A stretch of 64,000 bases of DNA from Motacilla alba alba (taxonomy: Eukaryota; Chordata; Aves; Passeriformes; Motacillidae). Positions 12,749-25,910 of the stretch are shown piece after piece (within the stretch, counting starts at the first letter, position 1; each line of letters begins with the position of its first letter). The notes beneath the pieces are model-generated. The model was not told the origin of the DNA. It saw only the letters and a program-made list of their open reading frames with translations, and searched no databases. The stretch is from positions 68,943,666-69,007,665 of the forward strand of contig NC_052018.1 of NCBI RefSeq assembly GCF_015832195.1, given 5' to 3'. The position numbers and the translations under genes are program-made.

Positions 12749-15299
12749 GAAAAGAAGGAGACAACAAACACAGGGAAAACCAGGTGGAACTGAGGTCAGA
12801 CACAATTACATTGCAATCATTCCATTTTCAAATCTTAAAACATGAGACAGCTCCACGCCCTCGGTGGTTCTCTTGAATTGTGTTGGTTGCCTCTGTTAAA
12901 TGCTCATCTCCATGTTAATCTGACCTAAACAACTGACTGTTTTAATTTTCTTAAAACTACTCTCTCTGGTCACATATATAAAGTTTGATCATCTTTTCCA
13001 GATCTCTGAGCACAGAAGTCTCCCATAAGGGAAGCATTAAATTTGCTAAAACCAGCAGTGGAAAAACCTTGATACACTGAGCATATTTTCTGTTGATACA
13101 TCAAACAGTCTTCTACAGTAGTTTTTGTCTGATTACAGGGAGTTACTAGTTTTTATTCTTCAAGATTTTACACAGCAGTGAAGACAAAACTCCTTCCCTA
13201 CTTTCATTTTCAGACAGGGAAATGTCTTCTGCTGACCACAGAGCTCATTGGCAAAGAAAATTGTGTGTGCCTGGAATTTAATCTGTACAGACTTGAAGAC
13301 ATAGACGGAAACTGCTTCTTGGGGTTTCTCCTTCTCACAATCTTCTTTAAAAATCCATAAGAAACCTACTTCTCCTTAAGATGTTCTTACTTAAGTACAA
13401 TTATAGTATTTTCTTTTATGCTGAAAACAGTTTCAAACTTTCATCTAACAATTTTTCAGTTTTTGCTCTTTGGAAATAGCTTTGATCCTGAAATCTGTCA
13501 AAGGTCTTGAGGCCATTATTAACAGAGCAGACTATCTTAATTACTTGGGAGCTGTAATTCCTGGTAAGGTATTTACATTCTGTATAGATTAGGGGCTGCA
13601 TACATTCCATCTTTAAATGGATAAGAGGTTTTTTCCTCTTATTCTCCATCTCTTCTCTCTAGTCTCCTTTCTAACCTAAGGACATAAGTCCCACTTATCT
13701 ACATTACTGAGAGCTGTTTCCTTTTTATCTCCTTTTTGAAAATTTAAAAGTCTTAGCAACAGATAAAAGCGATATTAGGTAAGGAGCCATACAACAGCAG
13801 TGCAGCACTGATGGATAACTTGGTCAATCAGCTCAACTCCCATCACAACATTTGCTGCTGTTTCCAGAAGCTTGGATGAAATTAATTAATAGTGTATCAC
13901 CCTAATGCAGTGAAAATCTGGTAAATTTTAAGGTAATTAGGAAAATTTCATGCTGATTAATAAAATAAGGAAAGCTCATAGGATCAACAGCGCTACAGAG
14001 GGTCTAGGCACACATCCAAATTAACAAAAAACATGGTTGTTTATCTTCATATTAATGCTGAAAACTCTATCTTATTATGCTAATCTTATGTGTAAAATTC
14101 AAAACTTTAATGTTCCCTTTTATTCTTAGAGATTATGTTGTATTTGTAGCTACTGCAACGAGTAATGGAAAAATCTAGGATGATTATTATCATGGGAGGG
14201 TACTGTTGCTTTAGAACCTGGAAGGAAGCAGCTACCCTTTGATTCTTGCAGCATCAAAAAGATGACCTTAATAAAATAGTACTTGGTCCCTCTCTGAAAA
14301 ACATACCAGATAGCCAAAAGGAAAATCTTCCTAATCCCTGACCAGATTTAATATAAACCATACACATTATAACAGTCGTATTTCTGAGCAGCAACCCTGT
14401 AACCTTTCAGGATCAAACAAATAGGGCAGACATGCACATATTTTGTGCCTGTAATAGGTGACACAGCCTGACCTGTGTCAGTGGAAGTTCTTGCCCTTGC
14501 CTAACACCCAATAGGCCATTATTTGCTGAGATTCTCTTACTGTTAAATTTATCCCATACCTGAAATCGTCACAGTAGAATTTTCACACATAAAAATGACA
14601 TCCAAACAAACATAAATATTAATCCTTCCAGAATGCCAACTGTTACAAGCAATTAATCTATGTTGCAGTAAATATGAAACACTGTGTCTAAGAAAAGTAA
14701 AATCTGCTCATCTATCTCATGAATTATCAACTAAAAACATAACACATTAAATATTAACTTTTAAGGATTTTGTTGTAAATTTTCAACTATTATACCTTGC
14801 ATTGAATTTTGTTGAAATCAATGGTCAGCCTGTGTACCTATGAAAATCAAATACTGCTGAATGGGTAACTGAGAGCGTATGCTCTGAGTCACCCCTGACT
14901 TGCCCTTGAATGAATGAAAGGAGATGTATCATCAACTCTCTCCTGGGCAAGACAGTTTAAATTATATTTAAAAAAAATATATTGCCTTAGAAGATATATA
15001 CATCCACCTCTGTAATGTAAAGAAAATAAATCAGAATCATATATTGAAAGCTTTTTAGTAAAAAAAAAAAAGAAAAAAGAAAAAGAAAATCTATATTTAA
15101 TAATGAAGTTCTTGTAGTTCAAGAGAAACTCGAGCAGTTAAGTTAATCAGTTAATTTGGGTAAGGGACAGAAGGATTTGAAGAGTCCTAAAAGCAAAGAC
15201 TGCCTGCCAGGAAACTTCCAGGGATTTAAGGACTCATACTGACAAGTTTCCACTGCTGATAAAAAGTGCAATAATACTTTCAGGAATAAATATTTGGTT

Positions 15300-15317
15300 A
15301 AAAAAAAAAAAAAAAAA
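15300..15317 (+). repeat. Poly-A homopolymer, 18 nt
   Basis: A run of 18 A after TTTGGTT. No element boundary is visible nearby. Confidence 0.9.
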
Positions 15318-17041
15318 GCTAACCATGTATACTTAGAAACTGTGGCTTACCTATCAATGTCTAAGTATATAAAGCCCCTGTTTACCTGGGCATGGCATTA
15401 CGTCTGAGCATCCACTGCATGATGTGAAAAACCAACACTTGTTTTATTATACAGCCCTATTAACTACAAAATCAAAAAATAATAATTGCAAGAGTAATTT
15501 GTCCTCAATATTCAAATTTTGTTCTTTCTTGATCTAGGGTGCACAAATTGCTACTAAGCTGTTAAGATAAAACCAACTGCTTCTTTAAATAATTTTTTGC
15601 TTATCATTCAGTAACACACAGAACAAACAGCTTTCACAAAGTACTGTCTAGACAGAAATACCCACATGCATTTCCCACCTGCCTCGGAAGTGAATTATGC
15701 AAGAAGCAATAAAGCAAGAGGCTGAAAAATTTAGAGATGGTAAGGACAGTCTCAAGGACCTAAACAACCTGTGGATTTGTTTTCCCTGCTACACTTGAAT
15801 ACATGTTCAGTGAAGAGTATGATAAGGAGGGAGTATAACAAGTTCACAGATATCACCCCTGCATGAGAGTATGGCATTGGTTTAGATCATTGACCACCAC
15901 GGAGTTTCCTCCTTCACCACAGAGTCAAGATCTTCCTTTTCAAAATTTCACATTCTGACACCAGATAAAAAGATAATAACTACAGAACTTTGCAGACACT
16001 TATTATGCATGAGCACATATAATTTTCTAGATGGTTCTAATTTTAATTTGCCAATACCTTAACTTTCAACTAACCAGGCAAAGATGTTTCACTCCCCTAC
16101 TCAGGTGCCTGTCTGTGCTGCGGTTTAAAATAACCTTTCCACTGTCTGGTATTGGTTTATTTTCTAAAAAACAGACCAAAAAGAAATCCCCATAACTGTA
16201 AGTTTTTCAAAATAACCAAAATTCTTTTTCATTAATTCTAAGGAATTCTCCTTTTCATAGACAAAAAAAAATTTTAGTAAGAATTACACAGACAGTTACG
16301 TGTAGTACCTCTGTGATAAATTAGCCAGAAACATGCACAACAAAAAGGAATTATTTTGCCAATTTGAGCTAATGAAGACTTACATAGTCATTAATCTATC
16401 ATGCACTTTTCAAATGTATCAGCCCAAAGAGGCTTAATTTATTGTTAAAGTACTTCAGACCAAATCAAATATCAAATATTGCACTCAAAGCTTATTAAGC
16501 TTTATTCTTAAAACAGCTAATCAAACTAGGCATGTTTCTTATTTAAAAGTAAGACCTTATTGCAATTTGACTTAATTTCTATGGGCCTTTTGTATTTGCT
16601 AATAATCAACTTACATACTCTAGAAAGAGAAATGCTGTATTACTGGGCTTTCTAATTTATTGAATAATGGGCACTCAAATTTCTTGGAAAGTCAGTTCAT
16701 ATTTCATACTGCACTGAGCAGAACATTTGTTTGCTTTCTGGGACCTCTGTCCAACCTCCTCATGCAAGTCCTGTGCTAGCCCTGTTTCTTTTTCTCTCAC
16801 AGTACCCAAAATGTCACAGAGTTTTGCGATTTCCCTTCATATAGAAATAGCTTGTCCCTGATGTTTCCTTTAAAGATCAATACATACCTTGGCTGTTTAA
16901 AGCATCCTAAACTCTCAAAACTATTTCATCCTACATTATCTAAAGCCATTTGAACAACTGTTGATTTTGATCTGCAGTTCTGTCAATTATTGCCTTATTG
17001 CCAGCTGTAAACTTTGTACTGTGCAAATATAACTGGTCAAT

Positions 17042-17080
17042 ACTAGGAGAAACACCTGAAAACTAGGAGAAAACCTGAAA
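17042..17080 (+). repeat. Tandem duplication, about 2 x 19-20 bp
   Basis: ACTAGGAGAAACACCTGAAA is followed directly by a near copy, ACTAGGAGAAAACCTGAAA, that lacks one base. Confidence 0.88.
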
Positions 17081-19220
17081 TTCTTAACTCCCTGTTATCA
17101 TTAAAAGACAGATGTGGGATAGAAGTAGAGTTTGCAGTATTAAGGGAAGATTGCATCAGATGATAGAAATCAGCCTGGTGACATTGGTTTCCTGTTCTTT
17201 TTTAATCACATGTAAAAAGTCAGTGCTCACGAAAAGGCAACTTTTTTATGGAAGATGTCTTCGTAAATATGCCAAGACAGGAATACAAATACTTGGAAGA
17301 TGGAATAAATTTCCCGCTCCTGAATACATTCTTTATATCCAGTAGGAAGAAAAAGAGAACTTGGAAGGAGTTAAAGTTCCATAATATCCATTAGCATTAT
17401 TCACATATTCACGTTCATCTCTATTATGTACAGGTTTTCAAACAAACAGCAGACATTCAGCAATTATTCAAAAACAATTAAACACTCAGGAAAAGCAGCC
17501 TGAACTGTAACCCTGAGCATTTATGCATAATCTTTAAGAGCATAATAACTTACTTTACCATCTGGCCTGTGGTTTTTTTAATGCAAAATAAAGCAACTGT
17601 TCTTTTGTTTGTGAAATCATAAAAAGTTAATCTTGTGTTTGTATATGGTAACCCTACAGTCAGCACTAGGAAAGTTACTAAAACAACTTGCATTTATTTG
17701 GGCTTCAAACACAGGGTCACAAAGCATACATCTTCAAACTCCAAACTACTTCCACTTGTCCAACTTCTCTCTCATCCAATTCAGACTATTTATAAACTAA
17801 AACTCTTAATTTAATGCTGAAAATACTTTTTTTATGCTAGCAAATTACAGCATTTGTCAGTTGCTACAAAAGCACAAATAATCTTCCTCCTTTTTCAGGG
17901 TGAAGCAACCAGGAGGTAAAGTCTAAAATCGTGAAAATCACAACCCAAAAGATCTGTTTCAAAAACTCTTCAGAAATAAACAAAAAATATTTGATACTCA
18001 TTTTTCTATTTTGTTTCAGATATGATCAATATTAGATGCCTCAAATAAACACAGATTCACTCATTAATAGGCCACATTTCTTTGACCTAATTTCTGAGAG
18101 CCCATTGGGCTAGGATTATTCATAAGAGTCTGCTGAACCAGATTTAGCCTAACAGTTCTACAAAATACTGAGTACAAAGTAATAATACCATGACTTGAAG
18201 CACAAAGAAGGGGTACAAAGCTAATTTGAAACTACTGTTTTAGACAAACATTCACCTAAAAGGCTTAAAATAAGCATTTATACTTTTATGTGTTCTTGGC
18301 TTGAAACACAGATTTATTGTGTTTTCAGATGTGCAGCTACATATCAGTCTAATTAAAACTCAAATGACTGCTTTGTAACTACACTGCATGTACTAATGAA
18401 GTACATTTCACTCTAAACCCTTCAGAGAAACTATTTAAAATGCTGAGCTCCAGGGCTCTTGGCAGAACATGCCAGCTGTGGAACCTTGTGATGTTTGGTT
18501 TCCCAATGTAAGGCAGCAAGCCTGAGCTTCTGGGGTGAGCTTGCACTAAAAAGCCAGCAGCTCTAACTTGCATCAGACATGAATGAACCCAAATAAGAAC
18601 TCCTACCTCAAGATATTTTTGATTTCCTCTACATATCACTTATGTATCTTTCAAGGACTTTCTTACTGTATTTTCCTGCAGTTAGTGCATTTGGTGAAGA
18701 CAAGTAATCTGTTGGCAGTCCTTAACATATAGTCCCAAGATTATTAAAGAGTCACAAGGTTTGTATACTAAATGGGGAAAAAGACAAACCTGACCATCAA
18801 AACTCATCAACTGTACACTTGGATGAGGGCACTGCTTTGAACAGACTGTTCAAAATGCAAAGAGATAATCATGCAATGACAGCAACTTTCCTTTTTACTA
18901 GGAGCTGAGATAAAAATGTTAGGACTCAGAAAATAAATCACAGCAAATTGTCAGGCTTTTAGAAGCCTCTAAAAACTTACCAAACCAATTACAGGACTGT
19001 ACACCACACATGTGACTTCATTTAGTCACAGTGTATGTGTTACAGCCAAATCTCAAACAAAATTTTTCAGCTAATACCTGCTTCTTTTTACAATTTAATC
19101 TTTAAGTAATAAGAAGCCTAAACTGGGATGTATAGTTATAAAGGAAAACTGATTTAATGGGATTTTTCAGGTTTTTTTCACTTATTTTAGACCAGAAGTG
19201 GAATTCCTACATCTGTTCTT

Positions 19221-19325
19221 AAAAAAAAAAAACAAAAAAAACATACAAATGCAAACAAACAAACAAAATAAAAACAAACAAACAAAAACACGAAAAAAAA
19301 ACCCTACACAAACAAAGAAAAAACA
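19221..19325 (+). repeat. A-rich low-complexity / (CAAA)n-like block
   Basis: About 105 bases almost entirely of A and C, with repeated AAACAAAC units and A runs of 8-12. The lysine- and asparagine-rich open frame 19198-19395 is only the translation of this block. Confidence 0.9.
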
Positions 19326-21095
19326 CCCAAAGCAGCCACATTATATATGGGTTTGTAAACATTTAGGGTTCATTTGTTTTTTAACATACATTTAGATAAT
19401 GCAGAAAGTTGCAAAGCACATATTTGACAGGAGAATTAACAGCTCATGTTTTGTTCATTAAATTTCATAAATTACATAACTTTGAATTAAGTTTCTTGAA
19501 TGGGTGGCCTAGGTTACTAATAGCGTGAACCAACTCATTAATATTTAAAAAAATGAGATTTTGAAATTTTTCTTGCATTGTTTAGCTGACAGCAGACATG
19601 ATGCATGCACAGATATCATATGTACTATCCTTTTATTCAGTGCCATCTCTTGGAGTATTATCATCAACTAAACTGACCTACAATATTACTTCAATTCTAT
19701 CTGTCAGTTTTTGTCACTGTATGTTCAGGTTACATGTGATGAACTCTAGCAGCATATTTAGGAATTCAGAACTTTCGTTTGGAGGTTTTTTCCCCAGGTG
19801 CTTTATTGATTACAGTGTTACACATTTCTAAAATACGTTTTGACAAGAAAATCCTGAGTACGTAATACATTTAAAGTTTTATTGTAAAAGTCCCTGAGTT
19901 TTAAATAACTAGTATTAAGCATTCAGGGTTATCCCTAAAACCAGAGAACTGGACTATAAATATGTCTTACTTTTAAAAATATGAAGTAAGTGAGCATCAT
20001 TTAAAAAGAAACTTTTTCCCATTCCTGAATGCATAGTTTGAAGATAGGAAGAGCTTTAAATTCATATTTTGTAGCAAATAATGCCTTATCAAGCTAAAAC
20101 TCAATGTGTATCTCAGGAAAAACTAGATTTGATAAAAAATACTTATTTAAGATTAGAAATAATCCATTCCTGTGTGAATTTAAAACTTCAAATATCTGCT
20201 TCAACACGAGATATAATGAAAAATGAAAATAATAAGGTTTCACAGATTGGATCTATTATTAATTTACTTTTTAGTCTGTGGTGACCTGCTTGATATCACA
20301 CATTTTGTTTCCTTTTTAAAAACTACCTGAGTTACAGGTGACAGTATGAATATTCTAAGCTGTATTTTTATGCTAGTAACAATGCCCACAATTTTCAGCT
20401 GATATAAAGCCATATTTCTATCACTGCTTTACAGCCATGGAGACCTGACAGTGTTTTTCACAGTCCAAATATTTCACATTCATTTTAAATTATTTAAATT
20501 CCATCTCAATAAACACTTATGTTGGTTTCTGAGACTAATTGCAAGGATCAAAATCAGGTCTGATGAATATAACTACCAATCTGCATTCAGGCTCAAAATT
20601 TATACAATATTTACAAGAAGTAAAAACTGATTTGGATATACATAAATAATAAAGATAATATTTTAAAAATTGTAAACCCTATGTTGCATAAAACTATATA
20701 CAATGTCGTGAAACACACTGGTTTTATTTACATTACTCCTAGACACCATTTTACTGGAAAAGAATGACTTAAAAATCCTGTCTGACTACACCTATGAAGA
20801 CTTCATCTCCCTGTGTCTAATTTATGTACATCAATTAGGCCAAGTAATGTGTAAGTATTCACAAATTCTCCTCATTTAAATTATTGAAATCACCAGTTTT
20901 AGTCAAAGTTGGCTAAATGGAGTCCTCTGAACATAAGATTACATAAGATTAAATGCCATCTTTATCATTAAATGGGAATAATCACTTTGGCACTATGACA
21001 CAAAAGCAATTTAAATGGCCCTAGAGGTGCAGCTCCAAAGCCCTGACAAAATTTTTTACTTATTATAAAAGGATGAAGTGGAAACTTATGTTATG

Positions 21096-21117
21096 ATAAG
21101 TTATGTACATAACTTAT
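21096..21117. repeat. Perfect 22-bp palindrome
   Basis: ATAAGTTATGT followed by its exact reverse complement ACATAACTTAT, with no spacer. Further partial ACTTATGT copies lie on both sides (21084-21091 and 21112-21119). Confidence 0.92.
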
Positions 21118-22861
21118 GTATTTATGTACAGAAATGAACCACAGCAATTACATTAAAAAAAATTCCAACCTATCACCTTACTAAATGACATATTCACAGA
21201 ATGACCCAATATAAACACAAGCAAACAACACTGATCAAATTTCTGAGAATTAACCAATTTTTTAACTGCTCAAAAAGTATCTGCTTACATCCATATGTTA
21301 ACAGACACCACGTGCTTTTTTATCTATTTGGATTTACACAATCAAAAACTGTGCACAATGCAGATACTGTTTCTCAGCTGTCAGAGTTTCAGACTCAGTC
21401 TCTTTGGAGACAGATTATTTGTCTTGGCCACTGAGAATATGTTTGTGTAAAAGACAAAAAAAAAGAAGGCAACCCTTGCCTTCAGATCTTACACTCTGGA
21501 TAACAAACAGAGAAAAGAGTTTTTCTCCCAGAGACAATCAGGGTACAGGAGTTCAGGCCAATGTCCCACCATTCAGGATGACACCCTTCTCCAGACACAT
21601 CCATACATAATTTGACTGCTGGCATGGAAACAGCCTGCATAAATACTTAAAGAATCATACTTCCATGTAGCCTTGTCTGTGCCAGGTATAACCTTCTTCA
21701 GTCCCCTGCCCCCATTCTCCTCTGCCCTTTAAGTATAACCACCTGCCCAGCTCCAGCCAATTCATCTGACCAAAAAAAAGGGCAAAGATAAAAATCAAAT
21801 TATTTGTATTTGTCAGCACAAGAAGCAGTATGTCAGTCTTACCATCAGGCTTTATTTTCTACTCCCTTACACAACAGTAGCATCTAGGGGCCAACAAATA
21901 ACAGAGCATCACTGACATAGTCTGGATAATGGAGTCAGAATTCCCAACCAACTGGCCTACACCAAATCTGAAGAACCTTTCTTCTCTGACACAAAAGAGA
22001 CTCTTCAAAAGCAAAATGGAAAATAAGTTACCAAAGTCTTACTTCCATTTGAAATACCTCCTTAACTTTTCAAATAGAATTATTATCAGTTTCTGGACTC
22101 CGCTCTCAGCACTGTAACTTACTATATGTAAAATGATCAAACCATAGGATCACACACTGCACTGCCTTCTTGCCTTCTTCAGAAAGTTAAATGAAGAGAG
22201 GGAAAAAAAAAAAACAACCAAAAAAAACTTGGGTGGCCTTTTTAGACCTTCAAAAACCCTCACTATGTTATCCTCCACTCTCTCAAGTCCAAGTTACAGA
22301 GACTTCCAGAGAGAAAAAACCCCACACATAGTTTTTATCAGTACTTTTTAATGATGTAAAGTAGGTCCATACCTTGGGGCATAATGAAATTAATATGAGT
22401 TTACTACCTGCCATAAAAACAGGAAAAAGACCCAAACCCTTATGCCATTTAGAAAAGCATAACTTAGCTTTCAGTGTTCTGCTGTGCAGTGATTTACAAG
22501 GGATCAACACCACCTTTGATACTGACCCAGAGCTGAGGATTTTTCATTCTGTACTATGGACAGGAATAGTATTCAAAAGCTGTTAAAACACAGCTTCATC
22601 TTGTTTGCTTTTCAGCAATCCATGCATTATTGAAGTCTAAAGAAAAATTACTTCACTAGCAAGACAATAATCTTTTAATGAACAGACTTCCTCATATTAC
22701 CAATACGTTTATATATAGAAAGCAAATGTGAAGAAATAGATCTCACTAACTTGAGATAAGTTAATTTATGTTTCAATAAAAGGGAAGAATGTAAAAGTAC
22801 AGCAAACAATGATGAAATAAAACTACCTATAGACAATTGCCAAAAAGGAATTTTACAGGTC

Positions 22862-23105
22862 TGCTGGTTTTGGCCGGGGTAGAGTTAATTTTCTGCCCAG
22901 TGGCTGGTACAGGGCCGTGTTTTGGATTTGTGCTGAACACAGAGTTGATAATATAGAGATGTTTTTGTTATTGCTGAGCAGGGCTTGCACAGAGCCAAGG
23001 CCTCTTCTGCTTTCTCAGTTTAACCCTTCTGATTCTCTCTCTGGTCCCACCCCTGATCCCACCGGGGGAGTGAGCAAGCACCCTCTGTGGGGCTAAACCA
23101 TGACA
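22862..23105 (+). mobile_element. Avian endogenous retrovirus LTR, outer parts only (internal deletion)
   Basis: The start (TGCTGGTTTTGGCC, GAGTTAATTTTC, TTTGGATTTGTGCTGAA, TGAGCAGGGCTTGCACAGAG) and the end (ACCCTTCTGATTCTCTC, CCCACCGGGGGAGTGAGCAAG, GGGGCTAAACCATGACA) match the two ends of an LTR I know from bird genomes. The usual central part of several hundred bases is missing between about 23010 and 23016. The element runs from TG to CA as LTRs do. I see no clear target-site duplication next to it and no viral coding region. The family name cannot be assigned without a repeat library. Confidence 0.8.
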
Positions 23106-23611
23106 ATGAGACTTTTGCTTGTTTTTTTCTGACAGCCATCCCTTATTTTTTTCTTCTACTTCATGAAATAAAAATTCATGTTATATATATGACAAAAACT
23201 TGCTGAAGAAATAATCATATGAGATAAGGAAAATATGCATTTTAAATTTTGTCTTCAGCATGTCTTCTTTGGCTTTTTTTGTTCTTGCTGCTGCAGCTTT
23301 TTTCAATGTTGAAAAATTTTGATGGCTTATAAATCTAACATTGTTGCACACTTGACACTTGCAAACTATTCCTACAAGATCTTTTTTGAGACATATTTGC
23401 TTTGAAATTGGTAGAAACTGAAATAGAAATATTTTTCTTGAGTTACTGCACCTCTACAGATAAGGTAGTTATGAGTTTATCTAGGGCAAGCCTGTATGTT
23501 TTGTATTCAGAACTGTCTCCTCTTAGCAAAATTACACATCATTTAGACCTGATACCTTGCTTATCTGTTTTCTTGCTCTTCAAGATACAGTCAGTTCGTG
23601 AAAGGCTACAA

Positions 23612-23965
23612 ATTGCTCAATGTCAAGACCTTTTCTGGTCCTTAACCCCCTCCACCAGCAAGCACGTTGAGGTGACAAGGAGTTGTGAGGGGACATTGCC
23701 AGGACAGCAGACTCCAACAAACCCAAGGGATATTCCAGACCATATGACCTCATGCTCAGGAAGGGACATGAAAAAGGAAGCAGGGGGCAATCAGAATGAC
23801 ATTTGATACATTTGTCTTCACAAGCCACCATGATGCATAATGAAGCCTTGCTGTGCTTGGGATGAACACCTGGCTGCTCATGGGAACAGGTGAGTGAACT
23901 CCTTGTTTTACTTTGCCTATACATCTTTTGCCTTATCTCCTAGTGTTATTGCTGTACAAAGATAA
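23612..23965 (+). mobile_element. Avian endogenous retrovirus LTR, central part only
   Basis: The blocks TCAAGACCTTTTCTG, CCCTCCACCAGCAAGC, GGGATATTCCAGACCATATGA with the following CTCATGCTCAG, GATGAACACCTGGCTGCTCATGGGAA and ACTCCTTGTTTTACTTTGCC match, in order, the central part of the same LTR family as 22862-23105. The outer parts are absent. Only about 15 bases of consensus around the CCTTTTCTG motif appear in both pieces. The open frames 23402-23806 (plus) and 23580-23924 (minus) overlap this fragment and do not look like genes. The limits are approximate. Confidence 0.78.
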
Positions 23966-25904
23966 GTATTATTAGTGGGCTGTTAGCAAATTATTCTATC
24001 AAGATATATCTTCAATTTGACCATTACTTAGGTAGTGTGAACTATTTAGTGATCCTGGGGCAGGAAAGTGCACACAAAGAAGTTGTGCTAATAAAACTTC
24101 AGCTACACCGTGAGCACCCACATCCTGAAAGATATTGGAGAAAAGCACAGCATAGCAACAAGCATTCTCAAAAATGCAAGTCCAGGATGATAGCTGAAGT
24201 CTATTACTCATGTTTGGCCTATTACTGGTGCTTGAGTTTGCATCCCATCCTTGACCCCTGCCTGTAAATCAGATGCCCCGCTACTTTTTGTATTAAAGGG
24301 AATCACAATCCCACTCTACCTGGAAAACAGCCTTTAAGACATGCATTTTAACAGGTTTAAAAATTCTGTTGGAGCTATTTTCCAATTATCACACCTCTTT
24401 GAATATTTCCTATGTTCCTCCTTATATAATGCAATAGTAACATGTTATCGACACCGAGGGAGGGATAAAAAAAATTTATTTACGCTTATTTATTTAACTT
24501 TGCTTTAAGGATTTGATAATTTTATGGCTCCCTCAGTATTTATATCCACAAATGACTTCAGATGAGTTCATCCTAGCAACTGTCAGCACTCAAAAATTAA
24601 AACACAGATAAGCTGCATGGGCTTTCTTTTGTTTGTTTTTTTTACCCCCAAGCTCATGAAGAATGAGCAGAACACAGATGGTTTCATAAAACAAGGAGAA
24701 AAAGCATCATCAGCAAACAAGCATACAAAACTGATATGAAATCTACACTGTATTCCTCAAAGACAGGAATATTCAGGAGTTTTGTATGGGAAGAAAGACA
24801 CTGTAGATCTAATATTCAAGCCTACTGAATGATAGGAAATTCATTAAATAAATCTTTCAGGCAACTAGAACTACAACCACTTCTATCCTAGCACATTTTT
24901 ATTGTTAAAAAGATTCATTTAAAACAGAGCAGCATGAATTACTTCATCAAGATCACCGCTATTATAATGAATCATTAATATCCTAGTGAAAAATTTATTA
25001 TTATGAATAATGCATTCAAAATGATAAGACAGAAAATGAAGCATTACTCTGAAGTATCAGAGAAAATCAAAGTGATGTTATGAAAGCTGGCAAGATAACC
25101 ATAATTTTTTGTTCTAAATCTTTCTAGATGTCTTTTCAGATGCTTTACCTTTATTATATTTTCTTGTTGAATATTTATATTTTAACTAAAGAAAAAACAA
25201 ATATGTTAAACAACATTCTTCCCTTTCTATGAAAAAAATTGTCTCAGTATATCCATTTCTTTGTCCATAAAACCAGTTCTGCCCTCAGGAGGCCCATTTC
25301 TGTCTTCATAACATTTATTTGAGCATATGTGATTGTGAAACAAAACCCCTTCTTTGCAATAAACAGCATCATTATTTTTTGAAACTATCTACTGCATATA
25401 TACCAGAGTTAGAGGAGGCTTAGATAAAATGTGTTAGATGAGGTAATTTTGATAGTTGCACTATGCTCAGATCAGGTCTCAAAGTAATAACCATTTCAAC
25501 ATAAATGCCACAGAATAAAAACTTACCACAAATACAATAATTGCTTTCTTTTCTGTGGAGTTAGAATCAGAGCAATCAACTTGTCTTTAGATTCACAGTA
25601 CACAAAAGTTGCTCTGTGGCTTACTGCAACTGAGTTCAGACAAGCAAAATAACAAGCATAATATTCGGTGTAGCATTCTGCAGCTAACTAGTTTTAAGTA
25701 AACCCAAAACAGAAAACACCACACTAGAGTCCAGGCAAAGGACAAAGGAAAAATTAATCTTTGAATGGCCATTAAATATTCCTTTTATTCTTGATAGACT
25801 AGATTTGTCCCTTCTCCTTGACAGATTTGTGTATATTTCATCTAAGCAAGCATTGTTACAACCATCATTGCTTCGTGACATGAAATGACAATTAAAACAC
25901 TCAG

Positions 25905-25910
25905 TGGTAC
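25905..25910 (-). other. Splice donor of RYR2 exon 2 (non-consensus +4 to +6)
   Basis: On the minus strand the exon ends AAG and the intron opens GTACCA. The invariant GT and +3 A are present, but the usual +4 A, +5 G and +6 T are C, C and A. The AAG exon end pairs well with U1 and may compensate. The frame, the length of 120 nt and the join to exon 3 support this as the true donor. Confidence 0.9.

Larger units (their letters stand above)
7030..25910 (-). other. RYR2: RYR2 intron 2 (complete, 18,881 bp)
   Basis: This is the complete intron between the exon 2 donor (25909-25910) and the exon 3 acceptor (7030-7031). It is AT-rich and has no exon I can recognise on either strand. It holds poly-A tracts at 12723-12748 and 15300-15317, an A/C-rich low-complexity block at 19221-19325, a short tandem duplication at 17042-17080, inverted repeats at 9019-9050 and 21096-21117, and two pieces of an avian LTR at 22862-23105 and about 23612-23965. 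The rest looks like unique intronic sequence. Confidence 0.9.
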
